Source: Poseidonocella sedimentorum (lineage in GTDB: Bacteria > Pseudomonadota > Alphaproteobacteria > Rhodobacterales > Rhodobacteraceae). From it: a stretch of DNA of 64,000 nt. Positions 41,582-50,544 of this stretch are shown here, one piece after another; the stretch's first letter is position 1, and each line of letters starts with the position of its first letter. The stretch lies in NCBI RefSeq assembly GCF_900116005.1, contig NZ_FOYI01000010.1, forward strand, positions 62,001 through 126,000, in the 5' to 3' direction. The notes under the pieces were generated by a model that was not told where the DNA came from, did not search any database, and was given only the letters and a program-made list of their open reading frames with translations. The translations under genes were made by a program, and so were the position numbers.

Positions 41582-42687
41582 GCGGCGAAGACCATGGTTT
41601 GCGCGGCGTCCCACGACAGGCGCACCGCATCGCCCGCGCGCAAGTCCGATGTCCCGCCGGTAAGCGTCACGTCGGCCTCGATGAGCCCGCCCGCGGGGGG
41701 CCGGACGAGGACGCGGCTGTTGGCGCCGTTGAAGAGGACGCTGTCGATGGTCCCGTCGTGGTGGTTGGCCGCCTCGGGGGCGGGTTCGGTGGCGCGGGTC
41801 ACGGTGATGAATTCGGGCCGGACGAAAACCTCGACCGCAGTTCCGGCGGCGATCGGCGCGGTGCCTCGGGGCGAGCCGCCGAGCGCGAGGCCGGTCTCGG
41901 TCTCGATGTGAACGGTCTCGCCCTCGGTGCCCCGCGCGGTCCCGGACCAGCGGTTGGAATCGCCGACGAAGCCGGCGACGAAGGCGGTGGCGGGCGCGTG
42001 GTAGAGCTCTTCGGGGCGGCCGATCTGCTCGAAGCGCCCGGCGTTCATCACCGCGACGTAATCGGACATGACCAGCGCTTCGGACTGGTCGTGGGTGATG
42101 TAGACGAACGTGGTGTCGAACTGGTGTTGCAGCAGCTTCAGCTCGATCTTCATCGCCTCGCGGAGCTTGAGGTCAAGCGCGCCGAGCGGCTCGTCGAGGA
42201 GCAGCACATCGGGGTTGAGCGCCATGCAGCGAGCGATGGCGATGCGTTGTTTCTGGCCGCCGGAAAGCTGGTGGATCTGGCGCCGGGCAAGGTCCGGCAG
42301 GGCGACCCGCTCCAGCACATCGGCCACCCGCGCGCCGATCTCAGCCTTGGGCACACCGGCGCAGCGCAGCCCGTAGGCGATGTTGTCATGCACATCCATC
42401 ATCGGGAACAGCGCAAGATGCTGGAACACCATCTTGACGTTGCGCTTGTTGGGCGGGACGGAAAGCACAGATTTGCCCTTGATCCGGATGTCGCCCGCGC
42501 TTGGCTCCTCAAAACCCGCGATCATGCGCATCAGGGTGGTCTTGCCACAGCCCGAGGGGCCGAGGATGGAGAAAAACGTGCCGGTGGGAATGCTGAAACT
42601 GACCCCGTCCACCGCGCGGAACGTGCCGAAATTCTTGGTCACGCCTTCGCAATCGAGGTCGAAGGCGGCGGTGGTCTGATCAGTCAT
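41578..42687 (-). CDS. potA: Spermidine/putrescine-type ABC ATPase (PotA-like)
   Basis: Codes for 369 residues from the ATG at 42687. Walker A is LGPSGCGKTTLMR, the signature LSGGQKQRIAIAR, Walker B VLLLDEPLGALD, and the H-loop VYITHDQSEAL. A C-terminal TOBE domain (roughly 285-369) is typical of PotA and related importers. It energises the PotB/PotC-like permeases. It lies downstream of the potD-like gene across a strong stem-loop. Confidence 0.93.
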   Translation of the reverse strand: MTDQTTAAFDLDCEGVTKNFGTFRAVDGVSFSIPTGTFFSILGPSGCGKTTLMRMIAGFEEPSAGDIRIKGKSVLSVPPNKRNVKMVFQHLALFPMMDVHDNIAYGLRCAGVPKAEIGARVADVLERVALPDLARRQIHQLSGGQKQRIAIARCMALNPDVLLLDEPLGALDLKLREAMKIELKLLQHQFDTTFVYITHDQSEALVMSDYVAVMNAGRFEQIGRPEELYHAPATAFVAGFVGDSNRWSGTARGTEGETVHIETETGLALGGSPRGTAPIAAGTAVEVFVRPEFITVTRATEPAPEAANHHDGTIDSVLFNGANSRVLVRPPAGGLIEADVTLTGGTSDLRAGDAVRLSWDAAQTMVFAA

Positions 42688-42717
42688 GGGGGCCTGCAAT
42701 TCTTGGTCTCGTGTGTC

Positions 42718-42740
42718 GGGGGCGGCGCGCGGCCGCCCCC
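42718..42740 (-). promoter_or_regulatory. Intercistronic stem-loop between the potD-like and potA-like genes
   Basis: Perfect 9-bp arms GGGGGCGGC (42718-42726) and GCCGCCCCC (42732-42740) with a 5-nt loop, between binding protein and ATPase genes. As with the tct operon stem-loop, it probably limits read-through or protects the binding protein message. Confidence 0.5.
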
Positions 42741-42764
42741 GGTCCGGTCGGTCGGGTCCGGGGC

Positions 42765-43838
42765 TTAGCCGCCGGTCGCCGCCTTGATTTTCTCAAGCGT
42801 CTTGCCTTCCATGTCTTCGACACCCGGGGGGATGTTGGCGAAGAACTTCAGGTTCTCGATATCCTCATCCGAAAACGCCGCGCTGACGGCCGCTCTCTTG
42901 TCTTCGGGCAGAAGCTCCGTCCCGCCCGGAACCGCCGCGATCGCGCCGGTGCTGGCCGACATGATCTTGATGTTCTCGGGGTCGAGCACGAAGTTGATCC
43001 ACTTGTAGGCGGCATCGTCGGCCTGGCCCTTGGCGGGGATCACGAAAGTGTCGATCCAGGTCAGCGCGCCGGTTTCCGGCGGGATGAAGACGATATCAGG
43101 GTTCTCATTGTAGAGCTTGTAAGCTGTCGAATCCCAGGTCTCGGAGGCCACAATCTCGCCCGAGAGCATCATCGCCGAGAGGTCGTCGCCGCCCTGCCAG
43201 TAGGCCTTGATGTTGGCCTTGCACTCGATCAGCTCGTCGGCGACCCGGTCCAGAAGGTCCTGATAGGCGTCGAGATCGGCATAGGCCGCGAAAGGATCCT
43301 CGCCCATGGCGAAGGCGGTGCCGAGAAGGATCGTGCGCCGCAGCCGCATCGAGGTCTTGCCCGCGTACTGGCTGTCGCACAGATCGCCCCAGCCCGAGAC
43401 GTCCGGCGCAAGGCTGGTGTTGGCCATCAGCCCCGAGGTGCCCCACTGGTGCGGCACGGCATAGACCTCGCCGTCGATCGTGGTGTTTTCCAGCACCGCG
43501 TCGAGGTGGACCTTGGACATCGCACCGGTGTTGATCTTGGTCAGGTCGAGCGGCTTGTAGATCTCATACTCGATCTGGGGCGCATAGATGCGGTCATGGC
43601 TCGGCTGGGCGAGATCGAACCCCGCGCCGCCGGTGGCGCGCAGCTTGGCGATCATTTCCTCGTTGTTGGAATAGGTCACCTCGACCTCGATATCGGGATA
43701 CATCTCCTCGAATTTCTCGATCAGCGCGTCGGGCGCATAGGAGCCCCAAGTGAGCAGGCGCAGCGTCTCGGCGCTGCCTGCGGTGGCCAGGCCCGTCGCG
43801 GTCAGCGCAACGGCGGCGGCCAATGCGTGTGATTTCAT
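42765..43838 (-). CDS. potD: PotD-like periplasmic polyamine-binding protein
   Basis: Codes for 357 residues from the ATG at 43838; GGGGAG about 10 nt upstream supports it, and an ATG at 43856 would add six residues. A signal peptide MKSHALAAAVALTATGLATAGSA ends at about residue 23. The mature protein starts ETLRLLTWGSYAP, and PDIEVEVTYSNNEEMIAKL is typical of the PotD/PotF family. Inner acidic residues (SNNEE) and aromatic residues match the polyamine pocket. Opens the ABC operon that ends with the DAO-family oxidase gene. Exact ligand unknown. Confidence 0.9.
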   Translation of the reverse strand: MKSHALAAAVALTATGLATAGSAETLRLLTWGSYAPDALIEKFEEMYPDIEVEVTYSNNEEMIAKLRATGGAGFDLAQPSHDRIYAPQIEYEIYKPLDLTKINTGAMSKVHLDAVLENTTIDGEVYAVPHQWGTSGLMANTSLAPDVSGWGDLCDSQYAGKTSMRLRRTILLGTAFAMGEDPFAAYADLDAYQDLLDRVADELIECKANIKAYWQGGDDLSAMMLSGEIVASETWDSTAYKLYNENPDIVFIPPETGALTWIDTFVIPAKGQADDAAYKWINFVLDPENIKIMSASTGAIAAVPGGTELLPEDKRAAVSAAFSDEDIENLKFFANIPPGVEDMEGKTLEKIKAATGG

Positions 43839-44226
43839 CTCTGTCAAACTCCCCATGGTGGTTAAGCGTCCTCGGTGCCGGGACATCCCGGCCCGAATTG
43901 CGGGACCTGAACAGGTGAATGTATCATTTTCTTGTCCCCCGGGGTTGGTCCCCGTTCTGGCCCTGTTCGGCCTCGTTGATCCAACGGCCCGCGTGCGGCG
44001 CCTGCGCGCCCGGCCGCGAGGCCCGATGCAGGGCCATCGGCCCCGCCCCGCATTGATCGGGACGCTGTGCGGAAAAGCAAGTCTTTTGCGCCGCATGAGG
44101 AGAATTTCAGTGGCCCGGCGCGTGCGGATCGGGCGGAGGAGCGAAACGCAATGGGCCCCCGCGATGTCTCGCCGGGGGCGCAGGTTTTGGCGAGCGGCGC
44201 GACGCCCCGGCTCGGTTGCCCCGCGA
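43839..44226. other. Non-coding stretch upstream of potD
   Basis: About 390 bp with no supported gene. It must hold the promoter of the potD operon, but no convincing -35/-10 pair or operator could be picked out. Long reading frames here are GC-rich shadows. Confidence 0.6.
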
Positions 44227-44409
44227 TCAGTCGGGCGAGACCGTCGTCGGCTCACCGGAGCCGGTCGGCGCGCACAGGTCCGACAGGAGCCCTGCCTTGC
44301 CCGGATCGCACCAGGCTGGGTTGTTGAGCGCGAAAACGATCGGCTTGAGGTCAACGACCGGATCACCCAGCCAGAGCGGACGCGGCAGATCTTCCTCGGG
44401 CACACCCAT
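44227..44409 (-). CDS. Small unrecognised ORF downstream of glpV
   Basis: About 60 residues from the ATG at 44409, beginning MGVPEEDLPRPLWLGD, with DLKPIVFALNNPAWCDP in the middle. The composition looks like real protein (mixed charged and hydrophobic residues, tryptophans) and the frame stays open upstream, but upstream it runs into the terminator-like hairpin. It could be a small gene, a remnant of a larger one, or chance. No family is recognised and no ribosome site is seen. Confidence 0.3.
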   Translation of the reverse strand: MGVPEEDLPRPLWLGDPVVDLKPIVFALNNPAWCDPGKAGLLSDLCAPTGSGEPTTVSPD

Positions 44410-44495
44410 CTGGTTCAGATAGTCCGCATGGATCGAGACCGACGAGCCCCCCTTGGCGGGCGAGACTGCTTCAGTTGCCGGGGATCGCGTGGGGT

Positions 44496-44519
44496 GGTCG
44501 GGGCCCTGAGGCCCCGACC
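44496..44519 (-). terminator. Hairpin downstream of glpV
   Basis: Perfect 10-bp arms GGTCGGGGCC (44496-44505) and GGCCCCGACC (44510-44519) with a 4-nt loop, 14 bp after the glpV stop at the end of the glycerol operon. No T-run follows on the minus strand, so it may terminate weakly or protect the 3' end. Confidence 0.6.
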
Positions 44520-44533
44520 CTGTGCCGAAGGGC

Positions 44534-46255
44534 TTACTGCCAGGAGGCAATCAGCTCGTCATAGCTGACGGTCTTCGGCTCTTCGTCTTCGTTGTCGAGC
44601 TTGGCATAGGGCGCACCCGGTTGGGCGAACCAGTGCTCGGCGTCCATCTCGTCGTTGAGCTTGGGACCGATATCGCCCTGAACCCCGGCGCGTTCGAGAC
44701 GCTCCAGAACCCGCTCCTGATCCGCGCAAAGCGCGTCGAGCGCTTCCTGCGGGGTCTTGGCGCCGGACATCGCGTCGCCGATGTTCTGCCACCAGAGCTG
44801 GGCCAGTTTCGGGTAATCCGGCACGTTGGTCCCGGTCGGCGACCACTGCACCCGCGCCGGCGAGCGGTAGAACTCGACCAGACCGCCGAGCTTGTCGGCC
44901 CGTTCGGTGAAGCTGTCATGCTGCACCGTGCTCTCGCGGATGAAGGTCAGGCCCACGTGGGACTTCTTCACATCCACGGTCTTGGAGGTGACGAACTGGG
45001 CATAGAGCCAGGCCGCCTGCGCGCGATCCACCGGGGTCGATTTCATCAGCGTCCAGGAACCTGCGTCCTGATAGCCGACCTTCTGGCCCTCTTTCCAGTA
45101 GACGCCATGCGGCGAGGGCGCCATGCGCCATTTCGGCGTGCCATCCTCGTTCATGACCGGCAGACCGGGTTTCACCGTGTCGGCGGTGAAGGCGGTGTAC
45201 CAGAACATCTGCTGGGCGATGTTGCCCTGTGCCGGGATGGGACCTGCTTCGGAGAAGGTCATGCCCGCCGCTGCGGGGGGCGTGTATTTCTCCAGCCACT
45301 CGATCGCCTTGGTCACGGCATAGACCGCCGCGGGCGCGTTGGTCGCGCCGCCGCGTGCCACGCAGGACCCGGTCGGCTGGGAGTTTTCGTTCACACGAAT
45401 GCCCCACTCATCAACCGGAAGGCCGTTGGGCTCGCCAACGTCGCCCATTCCGGCCATGGACATCCACGCATCGGTGTAGCGCCAGCCGAGCGAGGGGTCT
45501 TTCTTGCCGTAGTCCATGTTGCCGAAGACTTCGCCATCGACGCCCATGTGGCTCAGGTCACGACCGGTGAAGAATTCGGCGATGTCCTCATAGGCCGACC
45601 AGTTGACCGGAACGCCGAGCTCGTAGCCGTATTTCTCCTGGAAATCGGCCTTGTTCTTCTCGTCGTTGAACCAGTCATAGCGGAACCAGTAGAGGTTCGC
45701 GAATTGCTGCGTCGGCAGCTGGTAGACCTTGCCATCGGGGCCGGTGGTGAAACTCAGCCCGATGAAATCGTCGAGGTCAAGCGTCGGCAGGGTGACGCCT
45801 GCGCCTTCGCCCTCGATCCAGTCGGTCAGGTTGCGGACCTGCTGATAGCGCCAGTGGGTGCCGATCAGGTCACTGTCGTTGATGTAGCCGTCGTAGATGT
45901 TCTCGCCGGACTGCATCTGGGTCTGGAGCTTCTCGACGACGTCGCCTTCGCCGATCAGGTCATGGGTGACCTTGATGCCGGTGATGGCGGTGAAGGCCGG
46001 TGCGAGCACCTGGGCCTCGTATTCATGGGTCGTGATCGTCTCGGAGACGACCTTGATTTCCATATCCTGATAGGGCGCGGCGGCATCGACGAAGAATTGC
46101 ATCTCCGCTTCCTGCTCCGCGCGTGTGAGCGACGACATGTCGCCGATTTCCGCGTCCAGAAAGGCGCGGGCCTCGTCCATGCCGGCAAAGGCCGGGCCGG
46201 ACGCCACTGCGAGCGCAAGCGCAAGGGCAGTGGTTGATTTCAAACTCAGGTTCAT
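44534..46255 (-). CDS. glpV: Glycerol ABC transporter substrate-binding protein GlpV
   Basis: Codes for 573 residues from the ATG at 46255, with GGGAGGAG just upstream. A signal peptide MNLSLKSTTALALALAVASGPAFA is removed near residue 24. The large size, MYESSED-free N-terminus FLDAEIGDMSSLTRAEQEAE, and periplasmic family layout match the binding protein of the glpSTPQUV glycerol importer described in Rhizobium leguminosarum. It is the last gene of the operon, 85 bp after glpU, followed by a hairpin. Confidence 0.9.
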   Translation of the reverse strand: MNLSLKSTTALALALAVASGPAFAGMDEARAFLDAEIGDMSSLTRAEQEAEMQFFVDAAAPYQDMEIKVVSETITTHEYEAQVLAPAFTAITGIKVTHDLIGEGDVVEKLQTQMQSGENIYDGYINDSDLIGTHWRYQQVRNLTDWIEGEGAGVTLPTLDLDDFIGLSFTTGPDGKVYQLPTQQFANLYWFRYDWFNDEKNKADFQEKYGYELGVPVNWSAYEDIAEFFTGRDLSHMGVDGEVFGNMDYGKKDPSLGWRYTDAWMSMAGMGDVGEPNGLPVDEWGIRVNENSQPTGSCVARGGATNAPAAVYAVTKAIEWLEKYTPPAAAGMTFSEAGPIPAQGNIAQQMFWYTAFTADTVKPGLPVMNEDGTPKWRMAPSPHGVYWKEGQKVGYQDAGSWTLMKSTPVDRAQAAWLYAQFVTSKTVDVKKSHVGLTFIRESTVQHDSFTERADKLGGLVEFYRSPARVQWSPTGTNVPDYPKLAQLWWQNIGDAMSGAKTPQEALDALCADQERVLERLERAGVQGDIGPKLNDEMDAEHWFAQPGAPYAKLDNEDEEPKTVSYDELIASWQ

Positions 46256-46340
46256 TGGTCTCCTCCCATTTATTGAAACCGAATTCGAGGACGAAATCAG
46301 ACGCGGCCGGACCTCCTCGGTGCTCCGGCCACGGAGCGGG

Positions 46341-46613
46341 CTACACCCAGCGAAACACGGCCACCGCGTAAACCAGACAGACAATCAGGGCGTAGGGTTG
46401 ATGTGCGCCGACCAGACCGAGCCAGGCGAGATTGATGAAGGCGCTTCCCAGAAGCGTGATGAAGAGCCGGTCGCCGCGGGTGGTCTCGATCCGCAGAATG
46501 CCGGTGCGCGGCGTCTCGGGGAAGCGGATCGCAAGCAGCGTGAAGGTGATCAGGAGCGCCGCGATGACCATGAAGAAAATCGCGGTCGGCCATGTCCATG
46601 CCATCCAGTCCAT
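46341..46613 (-). CDS. glpU: Small DUF2160 membrane protein GlpU
   Basis: Codes for 90 residues from the ATG at 46613, supported by GGGAGG upstream; longer frames use weaker starts. Two to three membrane helices (TAIFFMVIAALLITFTLLAI, residues 10-29; a second at 52-70; a third near the C-terminus). DUF2160 proteins are a fixed small part of Rhizobium-type glycerol ABC operons, though their role is not established. It sits between glpQ (13-bp gap) and glpV. Confidence 0.88.
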   Translation of the reverse strand: MDWMAWTWPTAIFFMVIAALLITFTLLAIRFPETPRTGILRIETTRGDRLFITLLGSAFINLAWLGLVGAHQPYALIVCLVYAVAVFRWV

Positions 46614-46626
46614 GATGTCGCCTCCC

Positions 46627-47478
<852 letters not shown>

Positions 47479-47482
47479 CGGC

Positions 47483-48352
47483 TCAGCCCTCCGCTTTGTC
47501 GAGGTTGGTCATCACCGTGTAGAACACCCACGAGATGAGCAGGATCACGAGGAAATACATGATCGAGAAGGCCGCCGCCGGGCCGAGGTCGAACTGCCCG
47601 AGCGCCATCTTCACGAGGTCGATGGAGAGCAGCGTGGTGGCGTTGCCGGGGCCGCCCCCGGTCACCACGAAGGGCTCGGTATAGATCATGAAACTGTCCA
47701 TGAAGCGCAAGAGCACGGCGATCATCAGCACGCCCGCCATCTTGGGCAGCTCGATGAAGCGGAACACTTTCCAGCGCGAGGCCTGATCGATCTTGGCGGC
47801 CTGATAGTAGGCGTCGGGGATCGACTTCAGCCCAGCGAAAGCCAGCAGCGCCACGAGCGAGGTCCAGTGCCAGACATCCATCACCACGATGGTGATCCAG
47901 GCGGCGAACACGTCCTGCGTATAGTTGTAATCGACCCCGAGCGCGTCGAGCGTGTAGCCCAGAAGGCCGATGTCGACCCGGCCGAAAATCTGCCAGATCG
48001 TGCCGACCACGTTCCACGGAATCAACAGCGGCAGCGACATGACGACGAGGCAGAAGGAGGCCCAGAACCCGCCCTTGGGCATGTTGAGCGCGACGAAAAT
48101 CCCCAGCGGAATCTCGATCGCGAGGATGATCGCCGAGAACATCAGCTGACGCCCGAGCGCATTCCACATCCGCTCGGAGGCCAGCATTTCCTCGAACCAT
48201 TCGAGCCCGGCCCAGAAGAACTGGTTGTTGCCGAACGTGTCCTGCACCGAGTAGTTGACCACCGTCATCAGCGGGATCACCGCCGAGAACGCCACCAGCA
48301 GAAGCACCGGCAGCACGAGGAACCAGGCTTTTTGGTTGATCGTCTTTTCCAT
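47483..48352 (-). CDS. glpP: Glycerol ABC transporter permease GlpP
   Basis: Codes for 289 residues from the ATG at 48352, overlapping the glpT stop (TGATG); a GTG one codon earlier is also possible. MalF-type permease with six helices (WFLVLPVLLLVAFSAVIPLM at the start) and the coupling loop SIPDAYYQAAKIDQASRW. It forms the membrane channel with GlpQ and uses the ATPases GlpS and GlpT. Confidence 0.92.
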   Translation of the reverse strand: MEKTINQKAWFLVLPVLLLVAFSAVIPLMTVVNYSVQDTFGNNQFFWAGLEWFEEMLASERMWNALGRQLMFSAIILAIEIPLGIFVALNMPKGGFWASFCLVVMSLPLLIPWNVVGTIWQIFGRVDIGLLGYTLDALGVDYNYTQDVFAAWITIVVMDVWHWTSLVALLAFAGLKSIPDAYYQAAKIDQASRWKVFRFIELPKMAGVLMIAVLLRFMDSFMIYTEPFVVTGGGPGNATTLLSIDLVKMALGQFDLGPAAAFSIMYFLVILLISWVFYTVMTNLDKAEG

Positions 48353-49428
48353 CACGCGACCTCCCCTTCGACGCGCCAGTCATCGGCATAGACATTGACA
48401 TGGGCGGGGTCGAACACGACCCGGTTCATATCCGCGCCGACGGCGTCGTCCTCCCCGGCGAAGATGTTGATGGTCTTGCCGAAGAACTCCGCCCGAATGA
48501 TCTTGTGGCGGCCCACGTCCTCGACCCGGAGCACCTTGACCGGCAGGCCCTCGCCCTTGGAGAGCCGCGCGAATTCGGGGCGCACCCCGATCTCGACCTT
48601 GCCGCCGAGCCCGCGATAGCCGCGGGTGAGCGGGATTTGCGCGCCGTTGACATAGGCCCGGTCGCCCTCGACACGCGCCGGGATGACGTTCATCCCCGGC
48701 GAGCCGATGAAATAGCCGACAAACGTATGCTCGGGCCGCTCGAAGAGCTCTTCGGGCGTGCCGATCTGCACCACCCGCCCGTCATACATGACCACAACCT
48801 TGTCGGCGAAGGTGAGCGCTTCGGTCTGATCGTGGGTGACGTAGATCATCGTGTGGCCGAAATCGTGGTGCAGCTTCTTGAGCTGGGTCCGCAGCTCCCA
48901 TTTCATATGCGGGTCAATGACCGTCAGCGGCTCGTCGAAGAGCAGCGCGTTGACGTCCTTGCGCACCATCCCGCGCCCGAGGCTGATCTTCTGCTTGGCG
49001 TCGGCGGTGAGGCCGCGCGCCTTCTTGTGGAGCATCTCCTCCATGCCGATCATCCGCGCGATTTCCTGCACCCGCTCGGCGACGTAGCTCTCGTCCCGGC
49101 CGCGATTGCGCAGCGGGAAGGCGAGATTGTCGTGCACGGTCATGGTGTCGTAGACCACCGGGAACTGGAACACCTGCGCGATGTTGCGCTCGGCGGTGGG
49201 CGCGTCGGTCACGTCCTGACCGTCGAAGAGGATCCGCCCCTGGCTCGGGCGCAAGAGCCCCGAGATGATGTTGAGGAGCGTGGACTTGCCGCACCCCGAG
49301 GCGCCGAGCAGCGCGTAGGCCGCGCCGTCGTCCCAGTCGTGGTTGAGCTCCTTGAGCGCGAAATCATCCTCCGAGGCCGGGTTGGCGAGGTAGGAGTGCG
49401 CGAGATTGTCGAGCGTGATCTTGGCCAT
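48352..49428 (-). CDS. glpT: Glycerol ABC transporter ATPase GlpT
   Basis: Codes for 358 residues. Walker A is LGASGCGKSTLLN, Walker B LLFDEPLTVIDP and the H-loop VYVTHDQTEAL, all normal. The signature region reads LTADAKQKISLGRGM instead of LSGGQxQR, so it is degenerate. A C-terminal TOBE domain is present. It is a partner of GlpS, whose signature is normal but whose H-loop histidine is missing, so the pair probably forms one working and one degenerate ATP site. Named as in the Rhizobium operon; not the E. coli glycerol-3-phosphate antiporter. Confidence 0.92.
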   Translation of the reverse strand: MAKITLDNLAHSYLANPASEDDFALKELNHDWDDGAAYALLGASGCGKSTLLNIISGLLRPSQGRILFDGQDVTDAPTAERNIAQVFQFPVVYDTMTVHDNLAFPLRNRGRDESYVAERVQEIARMIGMEEMLHKKARGLTADAKQKISLGRGMVRKDVNALLFDEPLTVIDPHMKWELRTQLKKLHHDFGHTMIYVTHDQTEALTFADKVVVMYDGRVVQIGTPEELFERPEHTFVGYFIGSPGMNVIPARVEGDRAYVNGAQIPLTRGYRGLGGKVEIGVRPEFARLSKGEGLPVKVLRVEDVGRHKIIRAEFFGKTINIFAGEDDAVGADMNRVVFDPAHVNVYADDWRVEGEVA

Positions 49429-49440
49429 CTCTGTTCCCCC

Positions 49441-50529
49441 TCAGGCCGCGAGCGCATAGGCCGCCGGGGCGACCAGACTGCCGTTCTCGGCGAAAATGTA
49501 GACGTGGCGCGGATCGAGCCAGACGGTCAGCCCCGCGCCGATCGTCAGATCATGCAGCCCGTGGACAAGCCCGACCCACCGCTCGCCGTGGTGATCGAGG
49601 TGGACAAAGGTCTCGGAGCCGGTGAGTTCGGTGACGGTCAGCGTGGTGTCGAACGCCATCGCGTCGGGCGAATGCTGCGCGATCTCAAGGTGGTTGGGCC
49701 GGAACCCGGCGGTGTAGCGCCCATCGGGCAGATCGACGAGCGCGCCCGTCGCCCCGGTGCTCTGCCCGTCGCCGAACATGATCTTCGCGCCGGTCTTGGA
49801 AATCCGCAGGAAGTTCATCGGCGGGTCGCTGAAGACGCGGGCGGTGGTCGCATCGACAGGGCGGCGATAGACATCCGGCGTCTGGCCGAATTGCGTCACC
49901 CGGCCTTCCCAGAGCGTGGCCGTCTGCCCGCCAAGCAGGAGCGCCTCCTCGGGTTCGGTCGTGGCATAAACGAAGATCGCGCCGGAAGCTTCGAAGATCT
50001 TGGGGATCTCGGCCCGCAGCTCCTCGCGGAGCTTGTAGTCGAGGTTGGCAAGCGGCTCATCGAGCAACACGAGCCCGGCGTTCTTGACCAGCGCCCGGGC
50101 GAGGGCGCAACGCTGCTGCTGGCCGCCCGAAAGCTCCAACGGCTTGCGCTCCAGCATCGGCGTGAGCTGCATCAGATCGGCCGTCTCACGAACCCGCCGG
50201 TCAAGCTCGGCGCGGTCCACGCCCATGAGCTTCATCGGCGAGGCGATGTTGTCGTAAACGCTCATCGAGGGGTAATTGATGAACTGCTGGTAGACCATCG
50301 CGACCTTGCGATCCTGCACCCGCTGCCCGGTCACGTCCTCGCCCTGCCAGAGCACCTGGCCGCGCGTGGGCACATCGAGCCCCGCCATCAGCCGCATGAG
50401 CGAGGTCTTGCCCGACGAGGTCGGCCCAAGGAGCACGTTCATCGTGCCGTTTTCGAGCACCAGATCGGTCGGGTGAATATGGGTCTGCCCCTCGACCTGC
50501 TTCGACACGCCTCTGAGTTCAAGCGTCAT
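49441..50529 (-). CDS. glpS: Glycerol ABC transporter ATPase GlpS
   Basis: Codes for 362 residues. Walker A is LGPTSSGKTSLMR, the signature LSGGQQQRCALAR is canonical, and Walker B is VLLDEPLANLD. The H-loop position reads VYATTEPEEAL, with threonine in place of the usual histidine of VTHDQ. The C-terminal part is a TOBE domain. It lies 15 bp after glpD and 12 bp before glpT in the operon. Confidence 0.92.
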   Translation of the reverse strand: MTLELRGVSKQVEGQTHIHPTDLVLENGTMNVLLGPTSSGKTSLMRLMAGLDVPTRGQVLWQGEDVTGQRVQDRKVAMVYQQFINYPSMSVYDNIASPMKLMGVDRAELDRRVRETADLMQLTPMLERKPLELSGGQQQRCALARALVKNAGLVLLDEPLANLDYKLREELRAEIPKIFEASGAIFVYATTEPEEALLLGGQTATLWEGRVTQFGQTPDVYRRPVDATTARVFSDPPMNFLRISKTGAKIMFGDGQSTGATGALVDLPDGRYTAGFRPNHLEIAQHSPDAMAFDTTLTVTELTGSETFVHLDHHGERWVGLVHGLHDLTIGAGLTVWLDPRHVYIFAENGSLVAPAAYALAA

Positions 50530-50544
50530 CCCTGTCTCCCCCCA

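Noticed and set aside
43839-44405. N-terminal extension of the potD-like gene
   Set aside because: A normal signal peptide starts at 43838; the upstream frame is arginine-rich noise.
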